NCBI RefSeq assembly: GCF_000188295.1
Contig: NZ_GL831112.1
Span: 180,311-216,572, forward strand
DNA: 36,262 bases
Origin: Streptococcus vestibularis ATCC 49124
GTDB lineage: Bacteria; Bacillota; Bacilli; Lactobacillales; Streptococcaceae
Reading direction: 5' to 3'
Below, piece by piece: positions 24,969 to 33,148 of this stretch; positions within the stretch are counted from its first letter, which is position 1, and each line of letters opens with the position of its first letter. The position numbers were made by a program, and so were the translations under genes. Under the pieces are notes generated by a model that was not told the origin of the DNA, made no database searches, and worked only from the letters and a program-made list of their open reading frames with translations.

Positions 24969-25383
24969 ATTGAGTTGCCAGGAACAGGCTCAGCTCATTT
25001 ACCAGATTTTGTCGGATGTTTATGACAAGTCTCCGTGGACGATAGAACAAGTGGTAGCAGACTTGGCTTTGGATACTACGGAGTATTTCTATGTTTATGA
25101 TCAGGAAGAAGTCGTTGGTTTTTTAGCTCTTCAAAATTTAGTTGGAGAGCTTGAGGTTACCAATATTGCGGTTCTAAAAGCTTATCAGGGACGTGGTTAT
25201 GCCAGTCAGCTGATGAAGTATTTAGAAGAGCGTAGTGAGCCAATCTTTCTTGAAGTTAGGGATTCAAATCAAGTCGCTCAGGCGCTATACAGAAAATTTG
25301 GATTTGACAGTTTAGGAATTCGGAAAAATTATTATCATGAGCCTCAAGAGGATGCGGTTATCATGAGGCGAGAGGAAGTCTAA
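24943..25383 (+). CDS. rimI: Ribosomal protein S18 N-acetyltransferase RimI-like
   Basis: A 146-residue GNAT acetyltransferase. The acetyl-CoA loop is [11 protein letters not shown], preceded by [10 protein letters not shown], and the C-terminal half reads [31 protein letters not shown], the usual RimI pattern. RimI acetylates the N-terminus of S18 and possibly other proteins. I place the start at GTG 24943 because AGGAG (24931-24935) is 7 bases upstream; ATGs at 24898 and 24928 have no better site and give N-termini unlike the family. It overlaps tsaB and shares one base with tsaD. The tsaB-rimI-tsaD order is classic in Firmicutes. Confidence 0.9.
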   Translation: MTTTSSASRLSCQEQAQLIYQILSDVYDKSPWTIEQVVADLALDTTEYFYVYDQEEVVGFLALQNLVGELEVTNIAVLKAYQGRGYASQLMKYLEERSEPIFLEVRDSNQVAQALYRKFGFDSLGIRKNYYHEPQEDAVIMRREEV

Positions 25384-26396
25384 TGGCAGATAGATATATT
25401 TTGGCGGTGGAGAGCTCGTGTGACGAGACTTCAGTTGCCGTTTTAAAAAATGAGAAAGAACTTTTAAGTAATATTATTGCCAGTCAGGTAGAAAGTCATA
25501 AACGATTTGGTGGTGTTGTTCCTGAGGTGGCTAGCCGTCACCATGTGGAAGTAGTGACTCTTTGTATTAAGGATGCTTTATCTGAGGCGGGAATTGCTGC
25601 TGAACAATTGGATGCTGTAGCTGTAACCTATGGCCCAGGCTTGGTTGGAGCCCTCTTGGTTGGGATGGCAGCAGCTAAGGCCTTTGCCTGGGCTCATGGT
25701 TTGCCTTTGATTCCGGTCAATCATATGGCAGGGCATCTGATGGCGGCGCGTGAGGTTCAAGAATTAGAGTATCCCCTCCTAGCACTTTTGGTGTCTGGGG
25801 GACACACAGAGTTGGTTTATGTGTCAGAACCGGGAAATTACAAGATTGTTGGTGAGACACGTGATGATGCAGTTGGTGAGGCCTATGACAAGGTCGGTCG
25901 TGTGATGGGATTGACCTACCCAGCTGGGCGTGAAATTGATGAATTGGCTCATAAAGGGAAAGATGTTTATGATTTTCCACGCGCTATGATAAAGGAAGAC
26001 CACTTGGAGTTTTCATTTTCAGGCTTGAAGTCAGCCTTCATTAATTTGCACCATAATGCTGAGCAGAAAGGGGAAGTTTTAGTAACAGAAGACCTTTGTG
26101 CTTCCTTCCAAGCTGCTGTGTTGGATATTCTCCTAGCTAAGACGAAGAAAGCTTTAGAGCGTTACCCTGTCAAAACACTTGTTGTTGCTGGGGGCGTGGC
26201 AGCTAATCAGGGCTTACGTGAACGCTTGGCTGAGGAAATCACAGATGTAGATGTGATTATTCCTCCTTTGCGTCTTTGTGGTGACAATGCTGGTATGATT
26301 GCTTTAGCAGCAGCTATTGAATATGATAAAAAACATTTTGCTGAGTTAGATTTAAATGCTAAACCAAGTCTAGCCTTTGCAGGATTTGAAGAATAA
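25383..26396 (+). CDS. tsaD: t6A synthase catalytic subunit TsaD
   Basis: A 337-residue ASKHA-family protein that transfers the threonylcarbamoyl group to A37 of tRNA. Motifs: [16 protein letters not shown], the metal-binding NHMAGHLMA near residues 110-118, [47 protein letters not shown] and [13 protein letters not shown]. Both histidines of HxxxH are present and the length is normal. It starts on the last base of the rimI stop (TAATG), so translation is coupled. A terminator follows directly. Confidence 0.97.
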   Translation: MADRYILAVESSCDETSVAVLKNEKELLSNIIASQVESHKRFGGVVPEVASRHHVEVVTLCIKDALSEAGIAAEQLDAVAVTYGPGLVGALLVGMAAAKAFAWAHGLPLIPVNHMAGHLMAAREVQELEYPLLALLVSGGHTELVYVSEPGNYKIVGETRDDAVGEAYDKVGRVMGLTYPAGREIDELAHKGKDVYDFPRAMIKEDHLEFSFSGLKSAFINLHHNAEQKGEVLVTEDLCASFQAAVLDILLAKTKKALERYPVKTLVVAGGVAANQGLRERLAEEITDVDVIIPPLRLCGDNAGMIALAAAIEYDKKHFAELDLNAKPSLAFAGFEE

Positions 26397-26398
26397 GA

Positions 26399-26433
26399 AG
26401 AACCTCTTACTCGTCTGGTAAGAGGTTCCTTTA
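26399..26433 (+). terminator. Terminator of tsaB-rimI-tsaD
   Basis: GAACCTCTTAC, loop TCGTCTG, GTAAGAGGTTC: a perfect 11-bp stem, then CTTT. The T tract is weak and the azlC ribosome site follows at once, so some readthrough is likely. Confidence 0.75.
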
Positions 26434-26447
26434 GAAAGGAATCGAGA

Positions 26448-27140
26448 GTGTCTGACTTTCGTTTAGGTGTAAAAGCCGCGGTACCGACAGCTTTAGGCTA
26501 TGTAGCTATTGGCCTATCCTTCGGTGTTGTAGCGTCCGCTTCGGGTCTATCAGCCCTTGAGGTTGCTCTCATGTGTGCCTTGGTCTATGGTGGCTCGGCC
26601 CAGTTTGCCATGTGTGCTTTAGTAGTTGCGGGAGCTGGCCTAGGTGAGTTAACCTTGACTGTTTTCTTGGTTAATTTGCGTAATATGTTGATGAGTTTAC
26701 ATGCAACGATGATTTTTACAAAAACAAGCCTCTGGAATCAGCTGGGAATTGGTAGTCTGATTACGGATGAAAGTTATGGTGTCTTATTAGGAGAATATGT
26801 GCATCATAAAGATATTTCCGCTGACTGGATGCATGGTAACAATATTTTCAGTTATCTGGTTTGGATTGTATCATCAGTAATTGGTTGCTTGATTGGTTCA
26901 ATGATTCCTAATCCTGAGCTTTTTGGTTTGGATTTTGCCTTGATTGCTATGTTTCTTGGTTTGTTAAGTAGTCAGTTTGATGCCTTGCTAGGTGAAGGGG
27001 TGCGTAAGCTGTTTATGATTCTGTTATCTATTGCGGTGGCATATCTGAGTTTTAGTATCATCTTATCAGAGTCTTTGGCCGTTCTAGTGTCTACTTTGAT
27101 TGGATGTAGTGTGGGGGTAATGTGTGATGGCCGTCAATAA
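26448..27140 (+). CDS. azlC: AzlC-family branched-chain amino acid exporter, large subunit
   Basis: A 230-residue membrane protein of the AzlC family (LIV-E). It has AVPTALGYVAIGLSFGVVAS, ALMCALVYGGSAQFAMCALV and the conserved VFLVNLRNMLMSLHATMIF, with further helices to the C-terminus. With AzlD it exports branched-chain amino acids. The start is GTG 26448 (MSDFRLGVKAAVP), with AAAGGAATC upstream. No promoter is clear in the 14 bases after the tsaD terminator, so expression may depend on readthrough. It overlaps azlD by 14 bases. Confidence 0.9.
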   Translation: MSDFRLGVKAAVPTALGYVAIGLSFGVVASASGLSALEVALMCALVYGGSAQFAMCALVVAGAGLGELTLTVFLVNLRNMLMSLHATMIFTKTSLWNQLGIGSLITDESYGVLLGEYVHHKDISADWMHGNNIFSYLVWIVSSVIGCLIGSMIPNPELFGLDFALIAMFLGLLSSQFDALLGEGVRKLFMILLSIAVAYLSFSIILSESLAVLVSTLIGCSVGVMCDGRQ

Positions 27141-27453
27141 GTTTATTCTCACAGCTATCTTACTTGGATTTATAGTCAGTTGGGTTCCTCGTATTCTCCC
27201 CTTTGTACTGGTTAAATACAAGGGTCTACCAGATATAGTTGTTCGTTTCTTACACTACTTACCAGTTTCTATTCTTTTTGCCCTGGTTCTCTCTAGTCTC
27301 ACGACTGAGAAGATTGGTCACTTGCCACAGTTTAGGTGGATGGAAATCCTGGCCATGGTGCCAACGGTAATTGTAGCATTTAAGAGTAAGAATCTCCTCT
27401 ATGCTGTGATCGTTGGTATTGTGTCCATGGCCCTGATTCGATTAGTATTTTAG
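27127..27453 (+). CDS. azlD: AzlD-family branched-chain amino acid exporter, small subunit
   Basis: A 108-residue protein with about four membrane segments, typical of AzlD: FILTAILLGFIVSWVPRILPFVLV, LPDIVVRFLHYLPVSILFALVL, MVPTVIVAFKSKNLLYAVIVGIVSMALIRLVF. The PRxLPF motif is the family mark. It starts inside azlC (ATG 27127 after GGGGG), indicating coupled translation with its partner. It ends at a terminator shared with recD2. Confidence 0.9.
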   Translation: MAVNKFILTAILLGFIVSWVPRILPFVLVKYKGLPDIVVRFLHYLPVSILFALVLSSLTTEKIGHLPQFRWMEILAMVPTVIVAFKSKNLLYAVIVGIVSMALIRLVF

Positions 27454-27458
27454 TAAAT

Positions 27459-27492
27459 GAAAAGACTTGGAGTTGATCTCCAAGTCTTTTTC
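27459..27492. terminator. Bidirectional terminator between azlD and recD2
   Basis: GACTTGGAG, loop TTGAT, CTCCAAGTC: a perfect 9-bp stem flanked by AAAA and TTTTT. It serves azlCD (plus) and recD2 (minus). Confidence 0.9.
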
Positions 27493-29997
27493 TTAGTTGT
27501 TGTTAAAAAAGGCTGCAATATCATCTTCGCTGAGACCTATCATTGGGTCGATAGTTGCCCAATTTTCCTCAGTTAAACGACTGTTTTCTTCTGTTTGCAC
27601 AGCTTTGTTAACAGACTTATCCACAGGGTGTGAATAAGTGTTGATAAGAGTTTGGGATGGTTTGATATTTTCCAAGAAGTCTTTGTTTTTAAGGGTTTCT
27701 GAGGGTATATCGTTTTCTGTTATTGTTTGATTAGAGGCATCTGTTGCCTCGTTTTTAACAATCTTTTCGACAGACTTATCAACAGCTTGTGAATAAGTTT
27801 GTTCAAAACGTTGGATGAGGTAGGTATTGCGTTTGGCGCCTTCGTTGTGAACGGCATAATCGAAGGCTGCAATTTCCCCTAACATGACTAGCTTACTCTT
27901 GGCACGTGTGATAGCGGTGTAGATGAGGTTACGTTGAAGCATACGTCCACTTTGGCGTGTGATAGGAAGGATAACGACTGGGAACTCACTCCCTTGGGAT
28001 TTGTGGATTGACATGGCATAGGCCAGAGTAATCTTATTCCATTCGTTACGAGGATAGATAACCTCATTGCCATCGAAGGACATGTAAATTTCGTCCTGCT
28101 TACTTTCAGTATATTTACCAGGTATGAGGTCAGTGATGATTCCGATATCGCCATTGAAGACATTGAGTTCTGTATCGTTGACCAGATGGAGAATCTTGTC
28201 ATTCTTACGGAAGAAAATATCATTAAAGGCAAATTGATTGGCTTTTTCTTTGGGATTGAGTAGATCCTGCATAATGGTATTGAGATTGTTGATACCAGCC
28301 TGTCCTCGGTACATGGGGGCCAGAATCTGTACATCCTGAGCAGCAATCCCACTTTTAATAGCCGCAGAGACAATTTTAGGGACCATCTGTAGAATATGGC
28401 TAGCATTAGCCTCAAAGTATGATCGGTCAGCCTTTTTCTCTGTGAAATCAGCGGGTAGTTGGCCTTTGCGCATCTGGCTAGCTAAGGTAACAATAGTGGA
28501 ATCCTCAGATTGTCTGAAAATTTTGGTTAGAGAAACCTTAGGCAAGTCATCAATCTGCAAAAGGTCAGCCAAGACTTGGCCAGGACCTACGGAAGGCAGC
28601 TGATCTTGGTCACCTACAATGATTACTTGAGTAGTATCAGAAATGCTTTCGAAGAGTTGATTGGCCAACCAAGTATCAACCATAGAGAACTCATCGATGA
28701 TAATCAAATCGCAATCGAGATAGTCATCTAAGGTCTTGAAATCGTCCTCGCTATTGAGGCCCAAATGCCTATGAATAGTGGCACTAGGAAGTTTGGTGAG
28801 TTCGTTCACCCGACGAGCAGCCCGTCCTGTTGGTGCCGCTAAAATAATAGGCAAATCAGACTTTTTAAGATCTAGACCATGAAGGTCGGCATAGGTTTTA
28901 ATAATGCCGTTAATAACAGTGGTTTTCCCTGTTCCGGGACCACCTGTCAGGATGAAGACCTTACTTTGTAGGGCTTTGATAATGGCATCTTTTTGAACCT
29001 TGTCATAAGTAATACCAAGCTCCTCTTCCACCTCTTCAAGACTTGATTGGATTTTGTCCTCTGCACTAATGTCAGGTTGGTCTTTCATGATACGAGTTAG
29101 GTGGGTATAGATGCCCTGTTCCGCAAAATATAGGGTATTATCAAAGATTTTAGTCTCTATATTTTGCACTTTATCCTCTTGGATGAGGTTGGTTAATTGG
29201 TTAGCGACCAAGGAGGGGTCAAGTTCAATTTGGCGAGCACTTTCCAAAAGGATGATAGTTCGTTCAAGCAAGGCTTTGGCTTCGATGTAGGTGTCGCCCT
29301 CTTCCATACTAGCTTCTAGTAGACAATGAATCAGGGCGGCTCGTAAACGCTCAGGAGCATCACTAGCAATGCCGAGACGTTCAGCCAGTTGATCCGCCAT
29401 TTTAAATCCGATTCCTTGAACTTCCTCTACCAAGAGATAAGGGTGTTCCTCAATAAGATTAAGCGACTCTTCCTTATATTGGTTGAAAATTTGTGAGGCA
29501 GCCTTTGGTGTGAGTCCATAGCTAGAAAGTTTGGACAAGATTTGTTCGGTTCCATAGTTGATTTTTAACTTTGCAACGAAGGCTTCTCGATTGACCTTTG
29601 AAAGGTTAGAAATCTGCTCTAACTTGCTAGGATCCTCGAGAATCTTGTCAATAGGATCTTCGCCATAAATCTCGACAATACGCTCAGCTGTTTTCTTACC
29701 AATCCCCTTAAAATTGTCGCTGGCAAAATACTTGATAAGACCGCTGGCAGAAGGTTTTGACCGTTCGTAGCGTGTCATTTGGAGTTGTTCGCCATACTTG
29801 GGATGATTGGTTAGCTGACCCCAGAAGGTATAGTCTTCACCCTCCATGACATCCCCCATAGTTCCAGTAACAATGATTTCATAGTCTTCAAAATCACTGT
29901 CTGTTTCGTCAATTTCTAAGAGTAGGATACGAAAAAAATTACTAGCGTTTTCAAAAATGACGCGTTCGATAGTTCCTGAAAAATAAAATTCTTGCAT
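27493..29997 (-). CDS. recD2: RecD2-type ATP-dependent DNA helicase
   Basis: An 834-residue superfamily 1B helicase of the RecD2/YrrC class, acting without RecBC. It has an N-terminal OB-like domain, helix-hairpin-helix motifs (about residues 95-215, with GIGKKTAERIVEIYG and VQGIGFKMADQLAERLG), Walker A GGPGTGKTTVING near residue 350, Walker B LIIIDEFSMVD, GDQDQLPSVGPG and the late motif AMSIHKSQGSEFPVV. It moves 5'-3' on DNA and takes part in replication-fork repair. The last 100 residues are a low-complexity tail with two copies of TYSxxVDKSVxK; their DNA forms DnaA-box pairs. The helicase core is intact. Confidence 0.95.
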   Translation of the reverse strand: MQEFYFSGTIERVIFENASNFFRILLLEIDETDSDFEDYEIIVTGTMGDVMEGEDYTFWGQLTNHPKYGEQLQMTRYERSKPSASGLIKYFASDNFKGIGKKTAERIVEIYGEDPIDKILEDPSKLEQISNLSKVNREAFVAKLKINYGTEQILSKLSSYGLTPKAASQIFNQYKEESLNLIEEHPYLLVEEVQGIGFKMADQLAERLGIASDAPERLRAALIHCLLEASMEEGDTYIEAKALLERTIILLESARQIELDPSLVANQLTNLIQEDKVQNIETKIFDNTLYFAEQGIYTHLTRIMKDQPDISAEDKIQSSLEEVEEELGITYDKVQKDAIIKALQSKVFILTGGPGTGKTTVINGIIKTYADLHGLDLKKSDLPIILAAPTGRAARRVNELTKLPSATIHRHLGLNSEDDFKTLDDYLDCDLIIIDEFSMVDTWLANQLFESISDTTQVIIVGDQDQLPSVGPGQVLADLLQIDDLPKVSLTKIFRQSEDSTIVTLASQMRKGQLPADFTEKKADRSYFEANASHILQMVPKIVSAAIKSGIAAQDVQILAPMYRGQAGINNLNTIMQDLLNPKEKANQFAFNDIFFRKNDKILHLVNDTELNVFNGDIGIITDLIPGKYTESKQDEIYMSFDGNEVIYPRNEWNKITLAYAMSIHKSQGSEFPVVILPITRQSGRMLQRNLIYTAITRAKSKLVMLGEIAAFDYAVHNEGAKRNTYLIQRFEQTYSQAVDKSVEKIVKNEATDASNQTITENDIPSETLKNKDFLENIKPSQTLINTYSHPVDKSVNKAVQTEENSRLTEENWATIDPMIGLSEDDIAAFFNNN
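27617..27647. promoter_or_regulatory. DnaA-box triplet inside recD2 (group 1)
   Basis: TTATCCACA (27617-27625, plus), GGG, TGTGAATAA (27629-27637; TTATTCACA on the minus strand), one base, then TGTTGATAA (27639-27647; TTATCAACA on the minus strand). The first two fully match TTATNCACA and the third has one mismatch. Confidence 0.5.
27776..27796. promoter_or_regulatory. DnaA-box pair inside recD2 (group 2)
   Basis: TTATCAACA (27776-27784, plus; one mismatch), GCT, TGTGAATAA (27788-27796; TTATTCACA on the minus strand, full match). The same inverted layout and 3-base spacer as the first two boxes of group 1. Confidence 0.45.
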
Positions 29998-30019
29998 GTG
30001 TTTTTCCTAGATACATAAT

Positions 30020-30041
30020 AAGGCTGGGTTTCCCCAACCTT
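30020..30041. other. Hairpin between lepB and recD2
   Basis: On the minus strand AAGGTTGGG, a GAAA tetraloop, CCCAGCCTT: a 9-bp stem with one G-T pair. There is no T tract after it, so it is more likely an RNA-processing or stabilising element than a true terminator. Confidence 0.5.
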
Positions 30042-30057
30042 ATATTATTTAGTGTTT

Positions 30058-30699
30058 TTAGTTGTCCTCAACGGTACCAATTTTATTAATTGGCCAGAAG
30101 CGGAATTTGACTTCTCCTACAAGAGCACTCTTGTCAAAGTAACCAACTGCTCGACTATCTTTGGAAACAATACGATTGTCTCCAAGTAGGAAATATTTGC
30201 CTTCAGGAACAGTGACAGAGAAGGTCGTGTTGCCGTCAGCATTGGTTGTAAAGGCCTTGGCATCCTTAGCTAGTTGTTGGAAGTAGCTACTCTTGCTCTT
30301 ATCATCGTTGTAAGCATATTCTTTTTGTAGCTTATCCTTGGCAAAGGCAGCTTGGAATTCTTTGAGGTATTCTTCCTTAACTTCTTTACCGTTGACAGTA
30401 AGTTTATCGTTTTGATAGGTAATTGTATCACCCGGCATCCCGATGACACGTTTGACAATTTGTTTCGTCTTACCATCTTCGACTTCCTTGGCAACGACAA
30501 TATCGAAGCGTTCAATGGATGTATGTTTCAAAACAATAACACGTTGATTATTGGCTAGAGTGGGATCCATTGAGTGACCATCAACTTGGACAGGGAGCCA
30601 AAGGAAGAGGCGAGTCAAGAGGAAGAATGTGATAAAGAGGATAAAGAGTCCCCATTCACGGAGTAAAATGAGGAAGTATTGGGTCCATTTGTTTTTCAT
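30058..30699 (-). CDS. lepB: Signal peptidase I
   Basis: A 213-residue membrane protease removing signal peptides from exported proteins. One N-terminal membrane segment (WGLFILFITFFLLTRLFLWLPV) is followed by the catalytic serine in VDGHSMDPTL (S43) and the catalytic lysine in QIVKRVIGMPGD (K83). The later GKYFLLGDNRIVSKDSRAVGYF box is complete. It starts 18 bases after the rnhC stop on the minus strand, so the two are co-transcribed. The recD2, lepB, rnhC order is shared with other streptococci. Confidence 0.95.
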   Translation of the reverse strand: MKNKWTQYFLILLREWGLFILFITFFLLTRLFLWLPVQVDGHSMDPTLANNQRVIVLKHTSIERFDIVVAKEVEDGKTKQIVKRVIGMPGDTITYQNDKLTVNGKEVKEEYLKEFQAAFAKDKLQKEYAYNDDKSKSSYFQQLAKDAKAFTTNADGNTTFSVTVPEGKYFLLGDNRIVSKDSRAVGYFDKSALVGEVKFRFWPINKIGTVEDN

Positions 30700-30717
30700 A
30701 GTTAAGGCCTTTCAGGG

Positions 30718-31608
30718 TTATTGTAAGCGTTGGTAGGCTTTTTTAGTATTGGCGAAATGATATTTAGCAGTAGCTTGGAGAGCCTGATCTCCGTAGGCTT
30801 GAAGAAGCTTGGTTGCGACCTGGTCAGACTTAGCACCAGCACCTGAAGGAAGCGTATAACCTACTTCTTGGCTGAGTTTATCTAGATTTTCCAGGAAGAG
30901 ATTGCGGGCGATGATAGAGCTCACCGCGACAGCTAGGTATTTACCTTCGGCTTTTTCTTCTAAAGTAATAGGAAAGTCAAAGCGATTACGTTCGTTCTTG
31001 AGATATTTTTGATAATTTTTCTCACTGGTGAAGGCATCGATGACAATCTTATCTGGTTTAGCACCTGATTGTAATAGTAGGAAGATAGCCTGATTATGGA
31101 GGGCTACTTTGACGGATACAGCATTATGTGCTTTACCGTCTCCAACTACCTCATTGTACTTTCTAGGAGAAAGCAGGAGTGCTTTGTGGGGAATTTTCTC
31201 CTCCAAGAGAGGTGCAATCTGACGAATCTTAGTATCGTTTAGATTTTTAGAATCATCGACTCCTAGAGCTTTCAAAAAAGCATGGTCAGCGGGAGTAACT
31301 AGGCTAGCTACAACAGCTAAACCACCAAAATAGGAGCCGTTTCCGACTTCGTCTGATCCAATTAGGGCCAGATTTTGCCCATCAGTTGACTGCTTAGGCG
31401 TGGCTTGGTAACCAAAACGGCTAGCTAGGATTTCTGGTTTAGCACCCTGGAAGGTCACCTTACCTGAAGTATAGGCGATGACACTTGTTCCATCGACCTT
31501 AGCTGAAAAACTAGCGTATGGATTTTTAGTCGCAGTTGCATAGCTTGCTAGATCCTTCTGGAGTACTGAAATCTGCTCTGCTGTCATTTTTAATACGATT
31601 GTGCCCAT
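30718..31608 (-). CDS. rnhC: Ribonuclease HIII
   Basis: A 296-residue RNase H of the type 2 fold that cuts RNA in RNA-DNA hybrids. The N-terminal part (about residues 1-85) is the substrate-binding extension typical of HIII. The catalytic domain starts [22 protein letters not shown] (the D-E pair of the active site), with [24 protein letters not shown] and [10 protein letters not shown] after it. The active-site asparagine or glycine of HII (DEAGRG) is replaced by DEVGNG, as in HIII. It is the first gene of the minus-strand unit with lepB, divergent from zapA. Confidence 0.94.
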   Translation of the reverse strand: MGTIVLKMTAEQISVLQKDLASYATATKNPYASFSAKVDGTSVIAYTSGKVTFQGAKPEILASRFGYQATPKQSTDGQNLALIGSDEVGNGSYFGGLAVVASLVTPADHAFLKALGVDDSKNLNDTKIRQIAPLLEEKIPHKALLLSPRKYNEVVGDGKAHNAVSVKVALHNQAIFLLLQSGAKPDKIVIDAFTSEKNYQKYLKNERNRFDFPITLEEKAEGKYLAVAVSSIIARNLFLENLDKLSQEVGYTLPSGAGAKSDQVATKLLQAYGDQALQATAKYHFANTKKAYQRLQ

Positions 31609-31704
31609 GGAATCTATTTTAGCACAAAAAAGGAGAATTGGTAGATATTTTACAGGTTAGGAATCCTTGAAAATTATTTTTCTGGAGAAGGGCAAAGTAT
31701 AAAA

Positions 31705-31733
31705 TTTACGAAATTTAAAATTTAGGATATAAT
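31705..31733 (+). promoter_or_regulatory. Likely promoter of zapA-cvpA
   Basis: TTTACG (31705-31710), 17-base spacer, TATAAT (31728-31733). It gives a long leader of about 180 bases. Confidence 0.5.
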
Positions 31734-31739
31734 GATTAG

Positions 31740-31919
31740 AAAAAGAATGCCAAATTCTGCTCTTTTTTCGATGATTGGAGGAGTCAGTTGGTATTTATAT
31801 GTCGAACACACCCTGGAGAAGGTGTTAAAATCTGACTAAAAAGGGTGCTAAAAACAAAAATAAGGAGAAGCTGTGGTGGAGACTCCCTGCCCACCATTGA
31901 TTAGGCAGTTAATAAGCAA
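31740..31919 (+). promoter_or_regulatory. Long structured leader before zapA
   Basis: No gene is visible between rnhC and zapA (31609-31919). The transcribed part holds a small AGAAT/ATTCT hairpin followed by a T run (31744-31768), a nested stem with AGTCAG (31782-31787) pairing CTGACT (31832-31837) around ACACC (31808-31812) and GGTGT (31821-31825), and TGGTGG pairing CCACCA near 31874-31897. It matches no riboswitch class that I recognise. A regulatory role is inferred from length and pairing only. Confidence 0.35.
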
Positions 31920-32237
31920 ATGGCAAATAAAAACCGTTACAAATTTCATTTTGGAGAAAAAAATCTCACGCTAACAACTGATAAGGACAACCTTTTCATG
32001 GAAGAGGTGGAACGTGTTGCTTATGAGAAATATAAAATTATCAAAAAGCAGATGAAAAATGCTGATAATGAAACGATTGCTATTCTAATGGCCATCAACT
32101 CTCTATCAACTCAGTTGGAACGTGAAATCCAAGTTGAAGATATGGAAAAAGAGTTGGAAATTTTGAGAGCTAAGCAACTCGAACAACTTAAGGTCAAGGC
32201 GACAGCTCAAAGTGATGACGATGAGGATGACGCATGA
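31920..32237 (+). CDS. zapA: Cell division protein ZapA
   Basis: A 105-residue ZapA, which binds FtsZ and promotes filament bundling at the division ring. The N-terminal beta part (NRYKFHFGEKNLTLTTDKD) is followed by a long helix that forms the antiparallel coiled coil (MEEVERVAYEKYK through LEILRAKQLEQLKVK) and an acidic tail (SDDDEDDA). No strong ribosome site precedes the ATG; the leader is long and structured. It overlaps cvpA by 4 bases (ATGA), as in other streptococci. Confidence 0.88.
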   Translation: MANKNRYKFHFGEKNLTLTTDKDNLFMEEVERVAYEKYKIIKKQMKNADNETIAILMAINSLSTQLEREIQVEDMEKELEILRAKQLEQLKVKATAQSDDDEDDA

Positions 32238-32776
32238 TTGGACTCCTTGTCTTAGCCATCATGGCTTGGAATTTCTATATTGGCTACCGAAGAGGTCTCT
32301 TTATGCAAGCCTATTACGTGGTTTCAGTCATTATTGCCATGTGCGTCGCGGCCTATTTTTACAAGTCACTAGGTGAGGCTATTAATCTTTGGGTACCTTA
32401 TGCTAATCCAACCAAAGATGCCAGTGTAGCTTTTTTTACAGACCAGAATGTTTTCTCACTTGACCGTGTCTATTATGCGGGCGTTAGCTACTTCGCCATC
32501 TATTGTGTGACCTATTATGGTTTGCGCTTTCTTGGGATTTTCTTCCATTTTGTGAAAATTGAGCGTCTTGACCAGACACGGTTCCAAGTGGCAAGTGGTG
32601 TTTTGGCTTCCTTGGTAAGTTTAGTACCTTTGACTATGTTGGGGAATATACTTGCGACCGTTCCCATAAACAATATTCAAACGGTCTTGTCATCTAGCTG
32701 GTTTTTGCGTTTTTTGATTAATTGGAATTTTCCAGTTAGCCAGATTATCCAACACTTGTGGACAAGTGTGATATAG
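32234..32776 (+). CDS. cvpA: CvpA-family membrane protein
   Basis: A 180-residue protein with four membrane segments (MIGLLVLAIMAWNFYIGYRRGL, AYYVVSVIIAMCVAAYFY, GVSYFAIYCVTYYGLRFLGIF, GVLASLVSLVPLTMLGNIL), matching the CvpA (colicin V production) family. The family's molecular role in Gram-positives is not known. In several streptococci the next gene is mutS2; here a weak terminator and a remnant IS follow, with no trace of mutS2. Confidence 0.85.
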   Translation: MIGLLVLAIMAWNFYIGYRRGLFMQAYYVVSVIIAMCVAAYFYKSLGEAINLWVPYANPTKDASVAFFTDQNVFSLDRVYYAGVSYFAIYCVTYYGLRFLGIFFHFVKIERLDQTRFQVASGVLASLVSLVPLTMLGNILATVPINNIQTVLSSSWFLRFLINWNFPVSQIIQHLWTSVI

Positions 32777-32787
32777 AAAATAGACGT

Positions 32788-32811
32788 CTTCCTTGATTAA
32801 GGGAGTGTTTT
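32788..32811 (+). terminator. Terminator of zapA-cvpA
   Basis: CTTCCTT, loop GATT, AAGGGAG (one G-T pair), then TGTTTT. A second, stronger stop lies in the IS end just after it. Confidence 0.6.
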
Positions 32812-33063
32812 GATTGAAGACAAAGTCCTCAGAAGTTATCTTCTGGGGACTTTTCTTGCGTTATACAGAGAAAAAGGAAAGTCCAAGATGGAAGATATGG
32901 TTGGGCTTACTTTGGCATATCTAAATATCAAAAAATTAGTAAAAATGATGGTAGGGAAGACCTATTATTTAATCCAAATACCTCAATATTATTGGATTGT
33001 GCGAGAATTAAGTGTGAATATAAAAAAGGCAAACATCGTTTTTGATGTCTGTCTTCATTCTGA
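32808..33063 (+). mobile_element. Internally deleted remnant of the same IS1182-family element
   Basis: The first 45 bases (GATTGAAGACAAAG, then the CCTCAGAAG hairpin) match the right end of the element at 848-2383. From GTTATAC onward (32861) the sequence matches that element's other end, including GKSKMED, LNIKKLVKM and the terminal GACAGACATC/GATGTTTGCC hairpin. About 1.3 kb between them is missing. The remnant is in the opposite orientation to the first copy. An in-frame reading of 97 codons from 32810 crosses the joint, but it is a chimera of IS ends and not a gene. No target duplication remains. Confidence 0.85.
32827..32854 (+). terminator. Terminator in the IS remnant
   Basis: CCTCAGAAG, loop TTAT, CTTCTGGGG, then ACTTTT. 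The same hairpin as at 2336-2364. It would insulate the metal transporter operon from cvpA transcription. Confidence 0.65.
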
Positions 33064-33090
33064 AGGGAAACTCTATCGAGTTCTCTTTCA

Positions 33091-33112
33091 AAAATTAACT
33101 TGACTTAATTTT
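33091..33112 (+). promoter_or_regulatory. Metal-regulator (ScaR/SloR/PsaR-type) operator
   Basis: AAAATTAA, CTTGAC, TTAATTTT: a perfect palindrome of 8-base arms, in the style of the manganese-responsive DtxR-family operators upstream of streptococcal Mn transporters. It covers the -35 box, so binding would block transcription. Confidence 0.75.
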
Positions 33113-33128
33113 TTTATTCATGTATATT
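33100..33128 (+). promoter_or_regulatory. Promoter of the metal transporter operon
   Basis: TTGACT (33100-33105), 17-base spacer, TATATT (33123-33128). The leader is only about 15 bases and includes AAAGGAG. Confidence 0.75.
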
Positions 33129-33148
33129 AATATCAAAGGAGTGAAATT

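Noticed and set aside
32810..33103. A 97-codon open frame after cvpA
   Set aside because: It is a fusion of the two ends of a deleted IS and its tail runs into the metal-regulator operator.
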